Translations under genes and position numbers: made by a program
Assembly: GCF_003003265.1 (NCBI RefSeq)
Contig: NZ_PVTL01000001.1
Coordinates: forward strand, 1 to 64,000
DNA length: 64,000 nucleotides
Direction: 5' to 3'
Source of the DNA: Glaciihabitans tibetensis
GTDB taxonomy: Bacteria > Actinomycetota > Actinomycetes > Actinomycetales > Microbacteriaceae
Shown here: in pieces, positions 26,604-35,292 of the stretch
How the letters are laid out: each line of letters starts with the position of its first letter
Position numbering within the stretch: the stretch's first letter is position 1
The notes under the pieces: generated by a model
Database searches by the model: none
What the model saw: the letters and a program-made list of their open reading frames with translations, nothing else
Told to the model about the DNA's origin: nothing

Positions 26604-27926
26604 TCAGGCGCGCGCGGCAGCCGCGAGCAATGCGCCGACGGCGTCGAAGTCGTCGCGCACGAGCCCGGCGGTGATCCGAATGAACTGTCCGTCTGGTGCG
26701 GTCAGGAACGGCGTGCCCGCCGCGACCCGGATGCCAGCAGCGGCGAGTTGTACCACCGCCGCCCGCTCGTCTTCCACTCGCATCCACAGGTTGATGCCGT
26801 CCGGAAGGGTGGCCGCGTAGCCGTGCGCGGCGAGGGCGTCCGAGAGCGCTTTCTGGCGTCCGCGGTACACGCGCCGGGCGTCGCTGATCTGGTCGATGGT
26901 GTTCGCGCTGGTCAACAGGTCGTACAAGATCCTCTGCAGCATCCGCGGAGTCCAGCCGGGTCCAAGGAGTCGCCGGGCGACCAGACGGTCGATCAACGCA
27001 CGTGGTCCTCCGACTGCCGCGATGCGCAGGTCGGGTCCGTGTGACTTCGAGAAACTCCGGATGTGCACCACCCGCTCGGGAAGGAAAGTTCCGAGGCTCA
27101 CTTCCGGCACCGCGCTGATCGCGCCGGAGTGATCGTCCTCGATCACCACGGTGTCTTCAGCGAACCGGCTGGAACGGATGACGCGGGCAAGTTCCTCCGC
27201 GCGTTCGGCGGTCATCGAGACTCCCGCAGGGTTGTGGGTGCGTGGCTGCAGCACGATCGCGGCGGGGGACAGCTTGAGCGCTGCGGCAAGGGAATCGGGT
27301 CGGATGCCGCGTTCATCGAGTTCAACGGGAAGCCGCTCGATGCCCAGGTGCTCGAGAAGGTCGAAAACCGGGGGAAACCCAGGAGTCTCGACCACCACCC
27401 GGGATCCGAATCGCAGCACGAGGTCGAGCGAGCGGGAGATGGCATCCATCGCCCCGTCCACAACCGTGACGGCCTCTACCTCGTAGGGCCACGACGCGCG
27501 GAGGAGGGTTTCGAGTTCCGGGAGCACGGGGGAGTCGAGGTAGCTGGCGGTACCGGCCCGCGACGACACCCGCGACAGCGCGGGACCCAGGTCGGGAAGC
27601 AGGAGTGGGTCGGGGGTACCCGTCGAAAGGTCCAGGCGGGCGAGGGGCTGGTCAGCGAGGTTCCGGGAGCGCGGCGGAATCCAGGCGGTGCGAGCTGCCC
27701 GCACAAAAGACCCGCTCCGCCCGCGGGACACGATCAGTCCCACTCCCGCCAGCGCCTGCCAGGCGTGGCTCACCGTTGCCGGGCTCACGCCGAGGTCGGC
27801 CGCGAGTTCGCGCACGGTCGGCAGGCGATCGCCCGGAGCGAGATCGCCCGAACTGATCAACCGCGCAATGGCGCCCGCGATGCCGCTCGGGCTGGTTTCG
27901 TCGATCGCGAGGGCTACCGACTTCAT
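26604..27926 (-). CDS. MocR-type regulator (GntR HTH plus aminotransferase-like domain)
   Basis: 440 residues. The first 75 are a GntR winged helix (SGDLAPGDRLPTVRELAADLG, SPATVSHAWQAL); the rest is a fold-type I aminotransferase domain with a PLP-binding Lys in SFSKSHGPDLR and NPAGVS near the cofactor site. MocR proteins sense PLP adducts or amino compounds and often regulate a divergent operon. Here the divergent gene is a beta-ureidopropionase-like amidase 102 bp away, so beta-alanine or another pathway amine is a likely signal. The minus-strand frame stays open far upstream but ATG 27926 gives the family N-terminus and has AAGGGG before it. Confidence 0.92.
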   Translation of the reverse strand: MKSVALAIDETSPSGIAGAIARLISSGDLAPGDRLPTVRELAADLGVSPATVSHAWQALAGVGLIVSRGRSGSFVRAARTAWIPPRSRNLADQPLARLDLSTGTPDPLLLPDLGPALSRVSSRAGTASYLDSPVLPELETLLRASWPYEVEAVTVVDGAMDAISRSLDLVLRFGSRVVVETPGFPPVFDLLEHLGIERLPVELDERGIRPDSLAAALKLSPAAIVLQPRTHNPAGVSMTAERAEELARVIRSSRFAEDTVVIEDDHSGAISAVPEVSLGTFLPERVVHIRSFSKSHGPDLRIAAVGGPRALIDRLVARRLLGPGWTPRMLQRILYDLLTSANTIDQISDARRVYRGRQKALSDALAAHGYAATLPDGINLWMRVEDERAAVVQLAAAGIRVAAGTPFLTAPDGQFIRITAGLVRDDFDAVGALLAAAARA

Positions 27927-27938
27927 CTGCAACCCCTT

Positions 27939-27988
27939 ATGTTTTACGCCAGCGTCACAATCAGAAACGTAAGAGAAATGTTTACGCC
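27939..27988. promoter_or_regulatory. Candidate MocR operator in the divergent promoter
   Basis: The 102-bp gap between the MocR gene and the amidase contains a direct repeat, ATGTTTTACGCC (27939-27950) and ATGTTTACGCC (27978-27988), centres about 39 bp apart. CGTAA (27968-27972) and TTACG (27982-27986) form an inverted pair inside it, and AAAACGTA occurs again at 27999. Direct repeats in divergent promoters are typical of MocR/GabR binding sites. The gap is clearly AT-richer than its neighbours. Confidence 0.5.
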
Positions 27989-28028
27989 GAATAATAACAA
28001 AACGTAGTTCATTCCTGGAGGTAATCTC

Positions 28029-28877
28029 ATGGCCATTGTTCGCGCCGCTCTCACCCAGACGACCTGGACCGGTGATCTCGAGTCCATGCTCGACAAGCAC
28101 GAGCAGTTTGCACGGGATGCCGCGGCCCAGGGTGCGCAGGTCATCTCGTTTCAGGAACTCTTCTACGGCCCGTACTTCGGCATCACGGAGGACGCCAAGT
28201 ATTACGACTACGCCGTGCCCGCCGACGGCGAGCTTGTGCAGCGCTTTGCGGCGCTCGCTAAGGAACTGCACCTGGTGATGGTTTTGCCCATCTATGAGGA
28301 AGACCAGCCGGGCGTGTACTACAACACCGCGGTCGTTGTGGACGCCGATGGCACGATCCTCGGCAAGTACCGCAAGCACCACATCCCGCACCTCGACAAG
28401 TTCTGGGAGAAGTTCTACTTCCGCCCCGGAAACCTCGGTTATCCCGTGTTCAACACGGAGGTCGGGCCGATCGGTGTCTACATCTGCTACGACCGCCATT
28501 TTCCGGAAGGATGGCGCGAGCTCGGGCTGAACGGCGCCCAGATCGTGTTCAACCCGAACGCCACGAAGCCTGGGCTGTCCAACCGCCTGTGGGAAATCGA
28601 GCAGCCGGCCGCAGCCGGAGCCAACGGCTACTTTGTCGCCGCTGCGAACCGCGTCGGCCGGGAGGACAACGAGTATGGCGACCTCGCGGTGGATTTCTAC
28701 GGCAAGAGCCAGTTCGTTGACCCCCAGGGCAACCTGATCGGGGAGTACGGCAGCGGCGAGCACGAGGAGATCGTGATCCGCGACCTCGACATGGACATGA
28801 TTCGCCAGGTTCGTAACAACTGGCAGTTCTACCGCGACCGTCGCCCCGAGTCCTACACCTCTATTCCCAAGCCGTAA
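28029..28877 (+). CDS. Nitrilase-superfamily amidohydrolase, probable beta-ureidopropionase
   Basis: 282 residues with the full nitrilase catalytic triad: Glu43 (FQELF), Lys116 (KYRKHHIP) and Cys153 (YICYDRHFPEGWR). By context it likely hydrolyses N-carbamoyl-beta-alanine (or another N-carbamoyl amine) to beta-alanine, CO2 and ammonia, the step after dihydropyrimidinase encoded immediately downstream. N-carbamoylputrescine amidase is a close relative and cannot be excluded. A perfect SD (GGAGG) precedes ATG 28029. First gene of the operon divergent from MocR. Confidence 0.9.
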   Translation: MAIVRAALTQTTWTGDLESMLDKHEQFARDAAAQGAQVISFQELFYGPYFGITEDAKYYDYAVPADGELVQRFAALAKELHLVMVLPIYEEDQPGVYYNTAVVVDADGTILGKYRKHHIPHLDKFWEKFYFRPGNLGYPVFNTEVGPIGVYICYDRHFPEGWRELGLNGAQIVFNPNATKPGLSNRLWEIEQPAAAGANGYFVAAANRVGREDNEYGDLAVDFYGKSQFVDPQGNLIGEYGSGEHEEIVIRDLDMDMIRQVRNNWQFYRDRRPESYTSIPKP

Positions 28878-28910
28878 GCACCCGAGGCCGATGAAAGGGT
28901 ATTCGCTCCC

Positions 28911-30344
28911 ATGAAAACACTGATCAAGAACGGTCTCGTGGTTAACGCCACCGGCACCGGGATGGCCGACGTGCTGATCGACGGCGAGACCATCGCCGCG
29001 GTTGTGGCTCCCGGGTCGACCCTGCTCGGCTTCAACCTCGAGTCCAACGTCGATGTCGTTATCGACGTCACGGGTAGATATGTGATTCCCGGCGGTGTCG
29101 ACGCGCACACCCACATGGAGATGCCGTTCGGCGGAACCAACGCCTCCGACACCTTTGAAACCGGAACCCGCGCGGCCGCCTGGGGCGGGACCACCAGCAT
29201 CGTGGATTTCGTCGTGCAGTACCCGGGCGAAAATCCGCTCGAGCGGTACAACGCCTGGCAGGCGAAGGCGGCGGGAAACTGCGCGATCGACTACGGATTC
29301 CACCAGATCCTCTCCGACGTGCAGGATTCCTCCCTCACCGCGATGGACGAGCTCATCGAGGAGGGTGTCTCCAGCTTCAAACTCTTCATGGCCTACAAGG
29401 GCGTGTTCCTCTCCGACGACGGCCAGATCCTGAAAGCCATGCAGAAGGGAGCGAGCAACGGCGCGCTGATGATGATGCACGCCGAGAACGGCAGCGTCAT
29501 TGACGTGCTCGTCAGCCAGGCCATCGCCGCCGGCAACACGTCGCCGTACCATCACGGGCTCACCCGCCCGTGGCAGGCAGAAGAGGAAGCCACCCACCGC
29601 GCGATCATGCTCGCCAACCTCACCGGCGCTCCGCTCTACGTCGTGCACGTCTCGGCGAAGCAGGCCGTCGACCAGATCGCGATGGCCCGGGACAACGGCC
29701 AGAACGTGTTCGGCGAGACATGCCCGCAATACCTCTACCTGTCGCTCGAAGAGCAGCTTGGCGCCTCAAGCGACGAGTGGGGAACGTTCGAAGGCGCCAA
29801 GTGGGTGTGCTCGACTCCGCTGCGGTCGCGTGCAGAAGGTCACCAGCACCACATGTGGCAGGCGCTGCGCACCAACGACATCCAGATGGTCTCCACCGAT
29901 CACTGCCCCTTCTGTATGAAGGGCCAGAAAGATATGGGCCTGGCCGACTTCTCCAAGATCCCCAACGGGATCGGTTCGGTCGAGCACCGGATGGACCTGA
30001 TGTACCAGGGAGTCGTCGACGGCCACATCACCCTCCCTCGCTGGGTCGAGCTGACCTCCACCACCCCGGCCCGCATGTTCGGCATGTACGGCAAGAAGGG
30101 TGTGATCCAGCCCGGAGCCGATGGCGACGTGGTCGTGTACGACCCGAAGGGACACACCTCCATCGGTGTGCAGAAGACCCACCACATGAACATGGACTAC
30201 TCCGCCTGGGAGGGCTACGAGATCGACGGCCACGTCGACACCGTGATCTCCCGCGGCAAGGTCGTGGTCGACAACAACCAGTACGTGGGCACTAAGGGCG
30301 ACGGCAAGTACTTCAAGCGGGGGCTGTCTCAGTACCTGATTTAA
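28911..30344 (+). CDS. hydA: Dihydropyrimidinase / D-hydantoinase
   Basis: A 477-residue cyclic amidohydrolase that opens dihydrouracil, dihydrothymine or hydantoin rings. All binuclear-metal ligands are visible: His66 and His68 (DAHTHMEMPFGG), the carboxylated Lys157 (SFKLFMAYKG), His190, His246 (VVHVSAKQ) and Asp330 (STDHCPF). Length is typical. It lies 33 bp after the amidase gene. Together they convert a dihydropyrimidine to a beta-amino acid. A hairpin follows at 30353-30385. Confidence 0.95.
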   Translation: MKTLIKNGLVVNATGTGMADVLIDGETIAAVVAPGSTLLGFNLESNVDVVIDVTGRYVIPGGVDAHTHMEMPFGGTNASDTFETGTRAAAWGGTTSIVDFVVQYPGENPLERYNAWQAKAAGNCAIDYGFHQILSDVQDSSLTAMDELIEEGVSSFKLFMAYKGVFLSDDGQILKAMQKGASNGALMMMHAENGSVIDVLVSQAIAAGNTSPYHHGLTRPWQAEEEATHRAIMLANLTGAPLYVVHVSAKQAVDQIAMARDNGQNVFGETCPQYLYLSLEEQLGASSDEWGTFEGAKWVCSTPLRSRAEGHQHHMWQALRTNDIQMVSTDHCPFCMKGQKDMGLADFSKIPNGIGSVEHRMDLMYQGVVDGHITLPRWVELTSTTPARMFGMYGKKGVIQPGADGDVVVYDPKGHTSIGVQKTHHMNMDYSAWEGYEIDGHVDTVISRGKVVVDNNQYVGTKGDGKYFKRGLSQYLI

Positions 30345-30352
30345 GCGGTGCG

Positions 30353-30385
30353 GATGCCTCGGGGCCGTACGCCCCGCGGCATCCC
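30353..30385 (+). terminator. Hairpin between hydA and the LLM oxidoreductase gene
   Basis: GATGCC and CGGGG (30354-30365) pair with CCCCG and GGCATC (30373-30384) around one T-C mismatch, loop about seven bases. There is no T-tract, so partial termination or mRNA processing/stabilisation is more likely than full termination; the same-strand operon continues 34 bp later. Confidence 0.5.
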
Positions 30386-30418
30386 GCTATATCGAAATCA
30401 AGCCAAGAAACGGATCCC

Positions 30419-31435
30419 ATGGACTTCGGAGCAGTACTTCAGACCAATCCGCCCGCATCGCGGACCGTCGCGCTGGCCAAGCTGGCGGAGCAGCACGGGT
30501 TCAGCCACGTCTGGACTTTCGACTCGCACCTGCTCTGGCAGGAGCCGTACGTGATCTACAGCCAGATCCTGGCGGAGACCCGCCGGGTGATCGTGGGTCC
30601 GATGGTGACTAATCCGGCCACCCGTGACTGGACGGTCACGGCATCCACCTACGCCACCCTCAACGAGATGTACGGCAACCGCACCATCTGCGGAATCGGC
30701 CGCGGCGACTCCGCGGTGCGGGTCACCAACGGAGCGCCCACAACGTTGAAGTCGCTGCGTGAGTCGATCCACGTGATTCGCGAACTCGCCAACTCCCGCT
30801 CGGTGGAATACAACGGCGCGACGCTGCGGTTTCCCTGGAGCGTCGGCTCCACCCTCGACGTGTGGGTCGCAGCGTACGGCCCGCTCGCCCTGAAGCTGAC
30901 GGGTGAGGTCGGTGACGGGTTCATCCTGCAGATGGCCGACCTCGACGTGGCCGAGTGGATGATCACGACGGTTCGCGCCGCGGCCGAGAAAGTCGGACGC
31001 AACCCGCTGTCGATCAAGTTCTGCGTCGCCGCCCCCATGTACATCGGAGACGACTGGGCGCACATGCGCGACCAGAACCGCTGGTTCGGCGGGATGGTGG
31101 GTAACCACGTCGCCGACATCGTCGCGAAGTACGGCGAGGGGTCCGCGGTGCCGAAGGCGCTCACCGACTACATCAAGGGCCGCGAGGGCTACGACTACAA
31201 CGAGCACGGCCGCGCGGGCAACACCCACACGAACTTTGTGCCCGACGAGATCGTCGACCGCTTCTGCGTGCTCGGCACCGCCCAGCAGCACATCGAGAAG
31301 CTCAAGGCTCTCAAGGAACTCGGTGTCGACCAGTTCGCCGGCTACCTGCAGCACGACAACAAAGAGGAGACGATGCGCGTCTACGGCGAGACGGTGATCC
31401 CCGCGCTCAAGGACCACATCACGGCCAAGGCATGA
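30419..31435 (+). CDS. LLM-class F420/flavin-dependent oxidoreductase of the pyrimidine cluster
   Basis: 338-residue TIM-barrel enzyme (MDFGAVLQTNPPASRTVALAKLAEQHGFSHVW-like start, GIGRGDSAVR near residue 96). It resembles the CPS_4093-type subfamily (TIGR03842) that is repeatedly found beside dihydropyrimidinase genes. It lies between hydA and the importer and overlaps the permease start (ATGA). No classical dihydropyrimidine dehydrogenase (PydA/PreA) is present, so this enzyme is a candidate for reduction of uracil/thymine or another ring oxidation/reduction step; that is inference. F420 or FMN use cannot be decided here. Confidence 0.85.
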   Translation: MDFGAVLQTNPPASRTVALAKLAEQHGFSHVWTFDSHLLWQEPYVIYSQILAETRRVIVGPMVTNPATRDWTVTASTYATLNEMYGNRTICGIGRGDSAVRVTNGAPTTLKSLRESIHVIRELANSRSVEYNGATLRFPWSVGSTLDVWVAAYGPLALKLTGEVGDGFILQMADLDVAEWMITTVRAAAEKVGRNPLSIKFCVAAPMYIGDDWAHMRDQNRWFGGMVGNHVADIVAKYGEGSAVPKALTDYIKGREGYDYNEHGRAGNTHTNFVPDEIVDRFCVLGTAQQHIEKLKALKELGVDQFAGYLQHDNKEETMRVYGETVIPALKDHITAKA

Positions 31436-32346
31436 CCGCAGCCGTCCCTAGCCTCTCGCTGCGCGCGAAGTCGACGAACGCGCGGGTGCGTCCCTATGTG
31501 TTTGGCGCGCTCGGACTGGTTCTGCTCGCGCTCGTCTGGGAGGCGTACAAGGCGGTCGGACCCGCTGAGGGGGTGATGATCGGCGACATCACCGTTCTTC
31601 CGCGCACGAGCGACATCGCAATGCCGCACCTCTGGACCATGTGGGAGCGGCTCGGCGAGCCCGTCACCTCGGCCGCGGGATCGCCCGCGCTCTGGTTCGC
31701 GGTGCTGCAGGCGGCCGGGTTCACCCTCGGGATCGCCGCGGTCGGCTGGCTGGTGGGCGTGAGCGTCGGGATGCTGCTCGCGATTGTTATGCAGCGCTTT
31801 CGCACGGCGGAGTCGGCCCTGCTGCCCTGGGTCGTGCTCAGCCAGACCGTTCCCCTCATCGCGATCGCACCGCTGGTCAAACGGTGGGGCGCGCAGATCG
31901 AGGTGGGTGCCTTCGACTGGGAAGACTGGATGTCGGTTGCCCTGATCGCTTCCTACCTTGCCTTCTTCCCCGTCTCCATAGGTGCGCTGCGCGGTCTCGG
32001 TTCGCCAGACAAGGCTCACCTCGAGCTCATGCACAGCTACGCCGCTGGCTGGTGGTCGACCCTGCTGCGGCTGCGGCTGCCGGCCAGTGTGCCCTATCTG
32101 CTGCCCGCCCTCCGACTCGCCGCGGCGAACGCGGTGATCGGCACGGTCGTGGCCGAGGTCTCCATCGGGCTGCGCGGGGGAGTGGGCCGCATGATGGTCG
32201 AGTTTGCCTCGGCCGCCAGCGGAGATCCCGCGAAACCGTGGGCCCCCATTTTTGGTGCGGTGCTGGTCGGCCTCATCGCCGCCGGTGTTGTTATCGTGCT
32301 CGGCCTCTTCGTGGGGCGTTATCGCAGGGGAGAGGTGTCGGCATGA
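31432..32346 (+). CDS. ABC importer permease (NMT1/THI5-SsuC class)
   Basis: 304 residues, about six membrane helices. The permease EAA-like segment includes ELMHSYAAGWWSTLLRLRLP and PYLLPALRLAAANAVIGTVVAE. One of two permeases in this importer, implying a heterodimer. It overlaps both the upstream LLM gene and the downstream ATPase by four bases, so all are translationally coupled. This class imports thiamine precursors (hydroxymethylpyrimidine), sulfonates or nitrate; the cluster points to a pyrimidine or hydantoin. Confidence 0.9.
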   Translation: MTAAVPSLSLRAKSTNARVRPYVFGALGLVLLALVWEAYKAVGPAEGVMIGDITVLPRTSDIAMPHLWTMWERLGEPVTSAAGSPALWFAVLQAAGFTLGIAAVGWLVGVSVGMLLAIVMQRFRTAESALLPWVVLSQTVPLIAIAPLVKRWGAQIEVGAFDWEDWMSVALIASYLAFFPVSIGALRGLGSPDKAHLELMHSYAAGWWSTLLRLRLPASVPYLLPALRLAAANAVIGTVVAEVSIGLRGGVGRMMVEFASAASGDPAKPWAPIFGAVLVGLIAAGVVIVLGLFVGRYRRGEVSA

Positions 32347-33161
32347 ACGCCGTCGAAGTCACCGGGGTGTCCAAGGTTTTCCGCGTCGCCAAGGGCGCGG
32401 AGGTCGTGGCGCTCGACAGCGTCAGCCTCTCGGTCGTTCCGGGCGAGTTCGTCTCGCTGATCGGACCAAGCGGCTGCGGCAAGTCCACCCTGCTGCGCCT
32501 CATCGCCGACCTCGACCAGCCCACCGCTGGAGAGGTGCTCGTCTTCGGCAAGTCCGCGCGGCAGGCGCGCATCGACCAGGACTACGGCATCGCGTTTCAG
32601 CAGGCGGGGCTGCTGCCGTGGCGCACGGTCACCGGCAACATCGAGCTGCCGCTCGAGCTGCACGGAGTCGGCAAAGCCGCCCGCCGCGCGAGGGCACAGG
32701 ATCTCCTCGCTCTCGTCGGTCTCTCCGACTTCGCCGACCGGTACCCCGACCAGCTGTCCGGTGGCATGCAGCAGCGTGTCGCGATCGCGCGGTCGTTGGC
32801 GGAGAGCCCCGAACTGCTGCTGATGGACGAACCGTTCGGGGCACTCGACGAGATGACCCGCGAGCGGATGCAGACCGAACTGGTGCGTATTTGCGCCGAA
32901 ACCGGCGCGGCGGTGGTGTTCGTCACCCACTCGATCCCCGAGGCCGTGTACCTCTCCAGCCGCGTAGTGGTGATGTCCCCGCGTCCTGGCCGGATCCAGG
33001 AGGTAGTGACCGTGGGGCTTGGGTCTGCGGGAACGCGGGATGATGCGCTTCGCGAAGACGCCGCGTTTTTCGCCTCGGTCAAGGCGGTCAGGGAGGCGCT
33101 GCACGGCGATGCTGTGCACGAGAAGGCCCCGCACAGCGTGCGTGGAGTGGAGACGCGATGA
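32343..33161 (+). CDS. ABC importer ATP-binding protein
   Basis: 272-residue ATPase: Walker A GPSGCGKST, Q-loop FQQAGLLPWRTV, signature LSGGMQQRV, Walker B LLLMDEPFGALD, switch His in VTHSIPEAVYLS. The ATG at 32343 overlaps the preceding stop and gives the family start MNAVEVTGVSKVF; the frame stays open further upstream but overlaps the permease gene. Closest in style to nitrate/taurine/ThiZ-type ATPases. The stop overlaps the next permease start. Confidence 0.93.
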   Translation: MNAVEVTGVSKVFRVAKGAEVVALDSVSLSVVPGEFVSLIGPSGCGKSTLLRLIADLDQPTAGEVLVFGKSARQARIDQDYGIAFQQAGLLPWRTVTGNIELPLELHGVGKAARRARAQDLLALVGLSDFADRYPDQLSGGMQQRVAIARSLAESPELLLMDEPFGALDEMTRERMQTELVRICAETGAAVVFVTHSIPEAVYLSSRVVVMSPRPGRIQEVVTVGLGSAGTRDDALREDAAFFASVKAVREALHGDAVHEKAPHSVRGVETR

Positions 33162-33973
33162 GTGCCACCTCGGGCTCGCGCTCGGCCAGTCCGCTCACGA
33201 GAGGTTTCTCCTCGGGTTCGCTCCGGGCGGTGACCGCTCCCATCCTGCTCGGCGTTGTGGTGCTTCTGCTCTGGCAGGTGGCGGTGGTGCTACTCGACAT
33301 CAAGCCGTTTGTGCTGCCCAGCCCGGTGAACATTGGCACCCAGTTCGCCTCCAGCTTTGACTCGGTCTGGGCGGGCACGGTCGTCACCGGGACCAACGCG
33401 TTTGTCGGGCTGCTTCTCGGCGCGGTTACGGGCATCCTTGCCGCAATTGCCGCCGCGCTCGTGCGGGTCTTCGACGAGCTGAGCGTGCCGATCGTGACGG
33501 CGGCGGCGGTGATCCCGATCGTCGCCCTCGCTCCCGTGCTCTACACGATGTTCGGCGCGAACGTTGAGACCGCTCGTCAGCTGGTGGCGGCGCTCGCCGT
33601 GTTCATCCCGGTGTACCTGAACACGCTGAAGGGCCTGAGGCAGGTGCGACCCGTGCACCGCGACCTGATGCGTGCCTACGCGGCATCCCCCTGGCAAGCC
33701 ACCCGCACGGTGACGCTCCCCGGGGCGATGCCGTTCCTCTTCACCGGCCTTCGGATCGCGTCCTCCCTCGCCGTGATCTCGGCACTGATCGCCGAGTATT
33801 TCGGAGGACCGGTAGGAGGTCTCGGCAAATCGATCACCTCCGCCGCGGCATCCAGCAACTATCCCCTCGCCTACGCCTATGTGCTCGGTTCCATCCTGCT
33901 CGGTCTCGTGTTCTACGCGGTGACCCTCGCTTTCGAGAAGCTCGCCTCCCGGCACAGCTCCTCGACCCCCTGA
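33158..33973 (+). CDS. ABC importer permease, second subunit
   Basis: 271 residues with about six helices. The coupling-loop region reads DLMRAYAASPWQATRTVTLPGAMPFLF-like near residues 168-194, then GLRIASSLAVISALIAEYFGG. It pairs with the permease upstream of the ATPase. The binding-protein gene follows after 77 bp. Confidence 0.92.
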   Translation: MSATSGSRSASPLTRGFSSGSLRAVTAPILLGVVVLLLWQVAVVLLDIKPFVLPSPVNIGTQFASSFDSVWAGTVVTGTNAFVGLLLGAVTGILAAIAAALVRVFDELSVPIVTAAAVIPIVALAPVLYTMFGANVETARQLVAALAVFIPVYLNTLKGLRQVRPVHRDLMRAYAASPWQATRTVTLPGAMPFLFTGLRIASSLAVISALIAEYFGGPVGGLGKSITSAAASSNYPLAYAYVLGSILLGLVFYAVTLAFEKLASRHSSSTP

Positions 33974-34050
33974 ACCGCACCACCGATCGGCACCAATCCC
34001 AACCACCACCTCGACCGCACCACCCCGACAGCACCAAGGAGGAAGCACCG

Positions 34051-35202
34051 ATGAATCACAGCAAACGTATTCTTCTCAGCGCCGCGAGCATGGCCGCGGC
34101 GACCGCGATCATTCTCAGCGGCTGCAGCAGCGACACCGAGAGCGGCGACGCCGACAGCGCCGACAGCGGTCTGACCTCGGTCACGCTGCAGCTGCAGTGG
34201 GTCGCCCAGGCACAGTTCGCCGGGTACTACGCCGCCGTCGATCAGGGCTACTACGAAGACGAGGGCCTCGACGTCACCATCGCCGAGGGCGGAGGGGACA
34301 TCGTTCCCATCGACGCGCTCGCGTCCGGCGACGCGGACTACGCGATCTCCTGGGTGCCGAAGGTGCTCGGGTCGATCGAACAGGGCACCAACGTCACAAA
34401 CGTCGCGCAGATCTTCGAGCGCAGCGGAACCACGCAGATCTCGTTCAAGGATGCCGGCATCGAATCCGCGGCCGACCTCGACGGCAAGAATGTGGGCAGC
34501 TGGGGTTACGGCAACGAGTGGGAGCTCTTCGCGGGAATGCAGCAGGCCGGTGTCGACACCACCGATGGCATCACGCTGGTGCAGCAGGCGTTCGATATGA
34601 ACGGTTTCCTCGCGGGCGACATCGACGCGGCCCAGGCGATGACGTACAACGAGTACGCGCAGGTGCTTGAGACGGTGAACCCCGAAACGGGCGAGCTGTA
34701 TACGGCGGATGACCTCAACGTCATCGACTGGAACGAGGAGGGCACCGCGATGCTCCAGGACGCAATCTGGGCCGACACCGAGAAGCTCGAGGACGACGAA
34801 GACTACGCCGCGCAGACCGTGGCGTTTATCAAAGCCTCGATCAAGGGCTGGGCGTATGTGCGCGACAACGCGGAGGAGTCAGCCACCATCGTGACGGCCG
34901 CCGGTTCCACCCTCGGTACCAGCCACCAGCTCTGGATGGCCAACGAGGTCAACAAGTTGATCTGGCCGTCCACCAACGGCGTGGGCGTCATCGACGAGAG
35001 CGCGTGGGCGCAGACCGTAGCCATCGCCCTCGACACGCAGAACGAGACCGGCACCACCATCATCACCGAGGAGCCGCCGGCCACCGCCTACTCGAACGAA
35101 TACGTCGAACAGGCGATTGCCGAGCTTGAGGAAGAGGGAGTCGACGTGATGGGCACCGACTTTGCGGCTCTCACCGTCACCCTCGAAGAGGGTGGCAACT
35201 AG
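34051..35202 (+). CDS. ABC importer substrate-binding lipoprotein (NMT1/THI5-like)
   Basis: 383 residues. Signal peptide with lipobox LSGC (Cys about residue 25), then an acidic linker and the NMT1 fold: VTLQLQWVAQAQFAGYYAA, a YYEDEGLDVTIAEGG segment and DYAISWVPKVL. NMT1/THI5-like binding proteins recognise pyrimidine-type thiamine precursors, riboflavin or related rings. Placed after hydA, the ligand is likely a pyrimidine, dihydropyrimidine or hydantoin. An SD (AAGGAGG) precedes ATG 34051. A 17-bp hairpin follows. Confidence 0.9.
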   Translation: MNHSKRILLSAASMAAATAIILSGCSSDTESGDADSADSGLTSVTLQLQWVAQAQFAGYYAAVDQGYYEDEGLDVTIAEGGGDIVPIDALASGDADYAISWVPKVLGSIEQGTNVTNVAQIFERSGTTQISFKDAGIESAADLDGKNVGSWGYGNEWELFAGMQQAGVDTTDGITLVQQAFDMNGFLAGDIDAAQAMTYNEYAQVLETVNPETGELYTADDLNVIDWNEEGTAMLQDAIWADTEKLEDDEDYAAQTVAFIKASIKGWAYVRDNAEESATIVTAAGSTLGTSHQLWMANEVNKLIWPSTNGVGVIDESAWAQTVAIALDTQNETGTTIITEEPPATAYSNEYVEQAIAELEEEGVDVMGTDFAALTVTLEEGGN

Positions 35203-35238
35203 CCCGCCCGGGCTACACCAGAGCACCACCGAGTAATA

Positions 35239-35276
35239 GTGTGAGCGGAGGCCGGTGCGCCGGCCTCCGCTCACAC
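35239..35276. terminator. Perfect 17-bp hairpin between importer and aminotransferase genes
   Basis: Arms 35239-35255 and 35260-35276 are fully complementary with a TGCG tetraloop. No T-tract follows on either strand; the aminotransferase SD begins 6-8 bases later. It could separate expression of the importer from the aminotransferase or protect the 3' end of the importer mRNA. Confidence 0.7.
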
Positions 35277-35292
35277 GCGTGAAGGAAGAACC

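Noticed and set aside
26604-29729. A 1041-codon open frame on the minus strand
   Set aside because: Only its C-terminal 440 codons (the MocR gene) are real; the rest is antisense to the amidase and dihydropyrimidinase genes, which have complete catalytic motifs.
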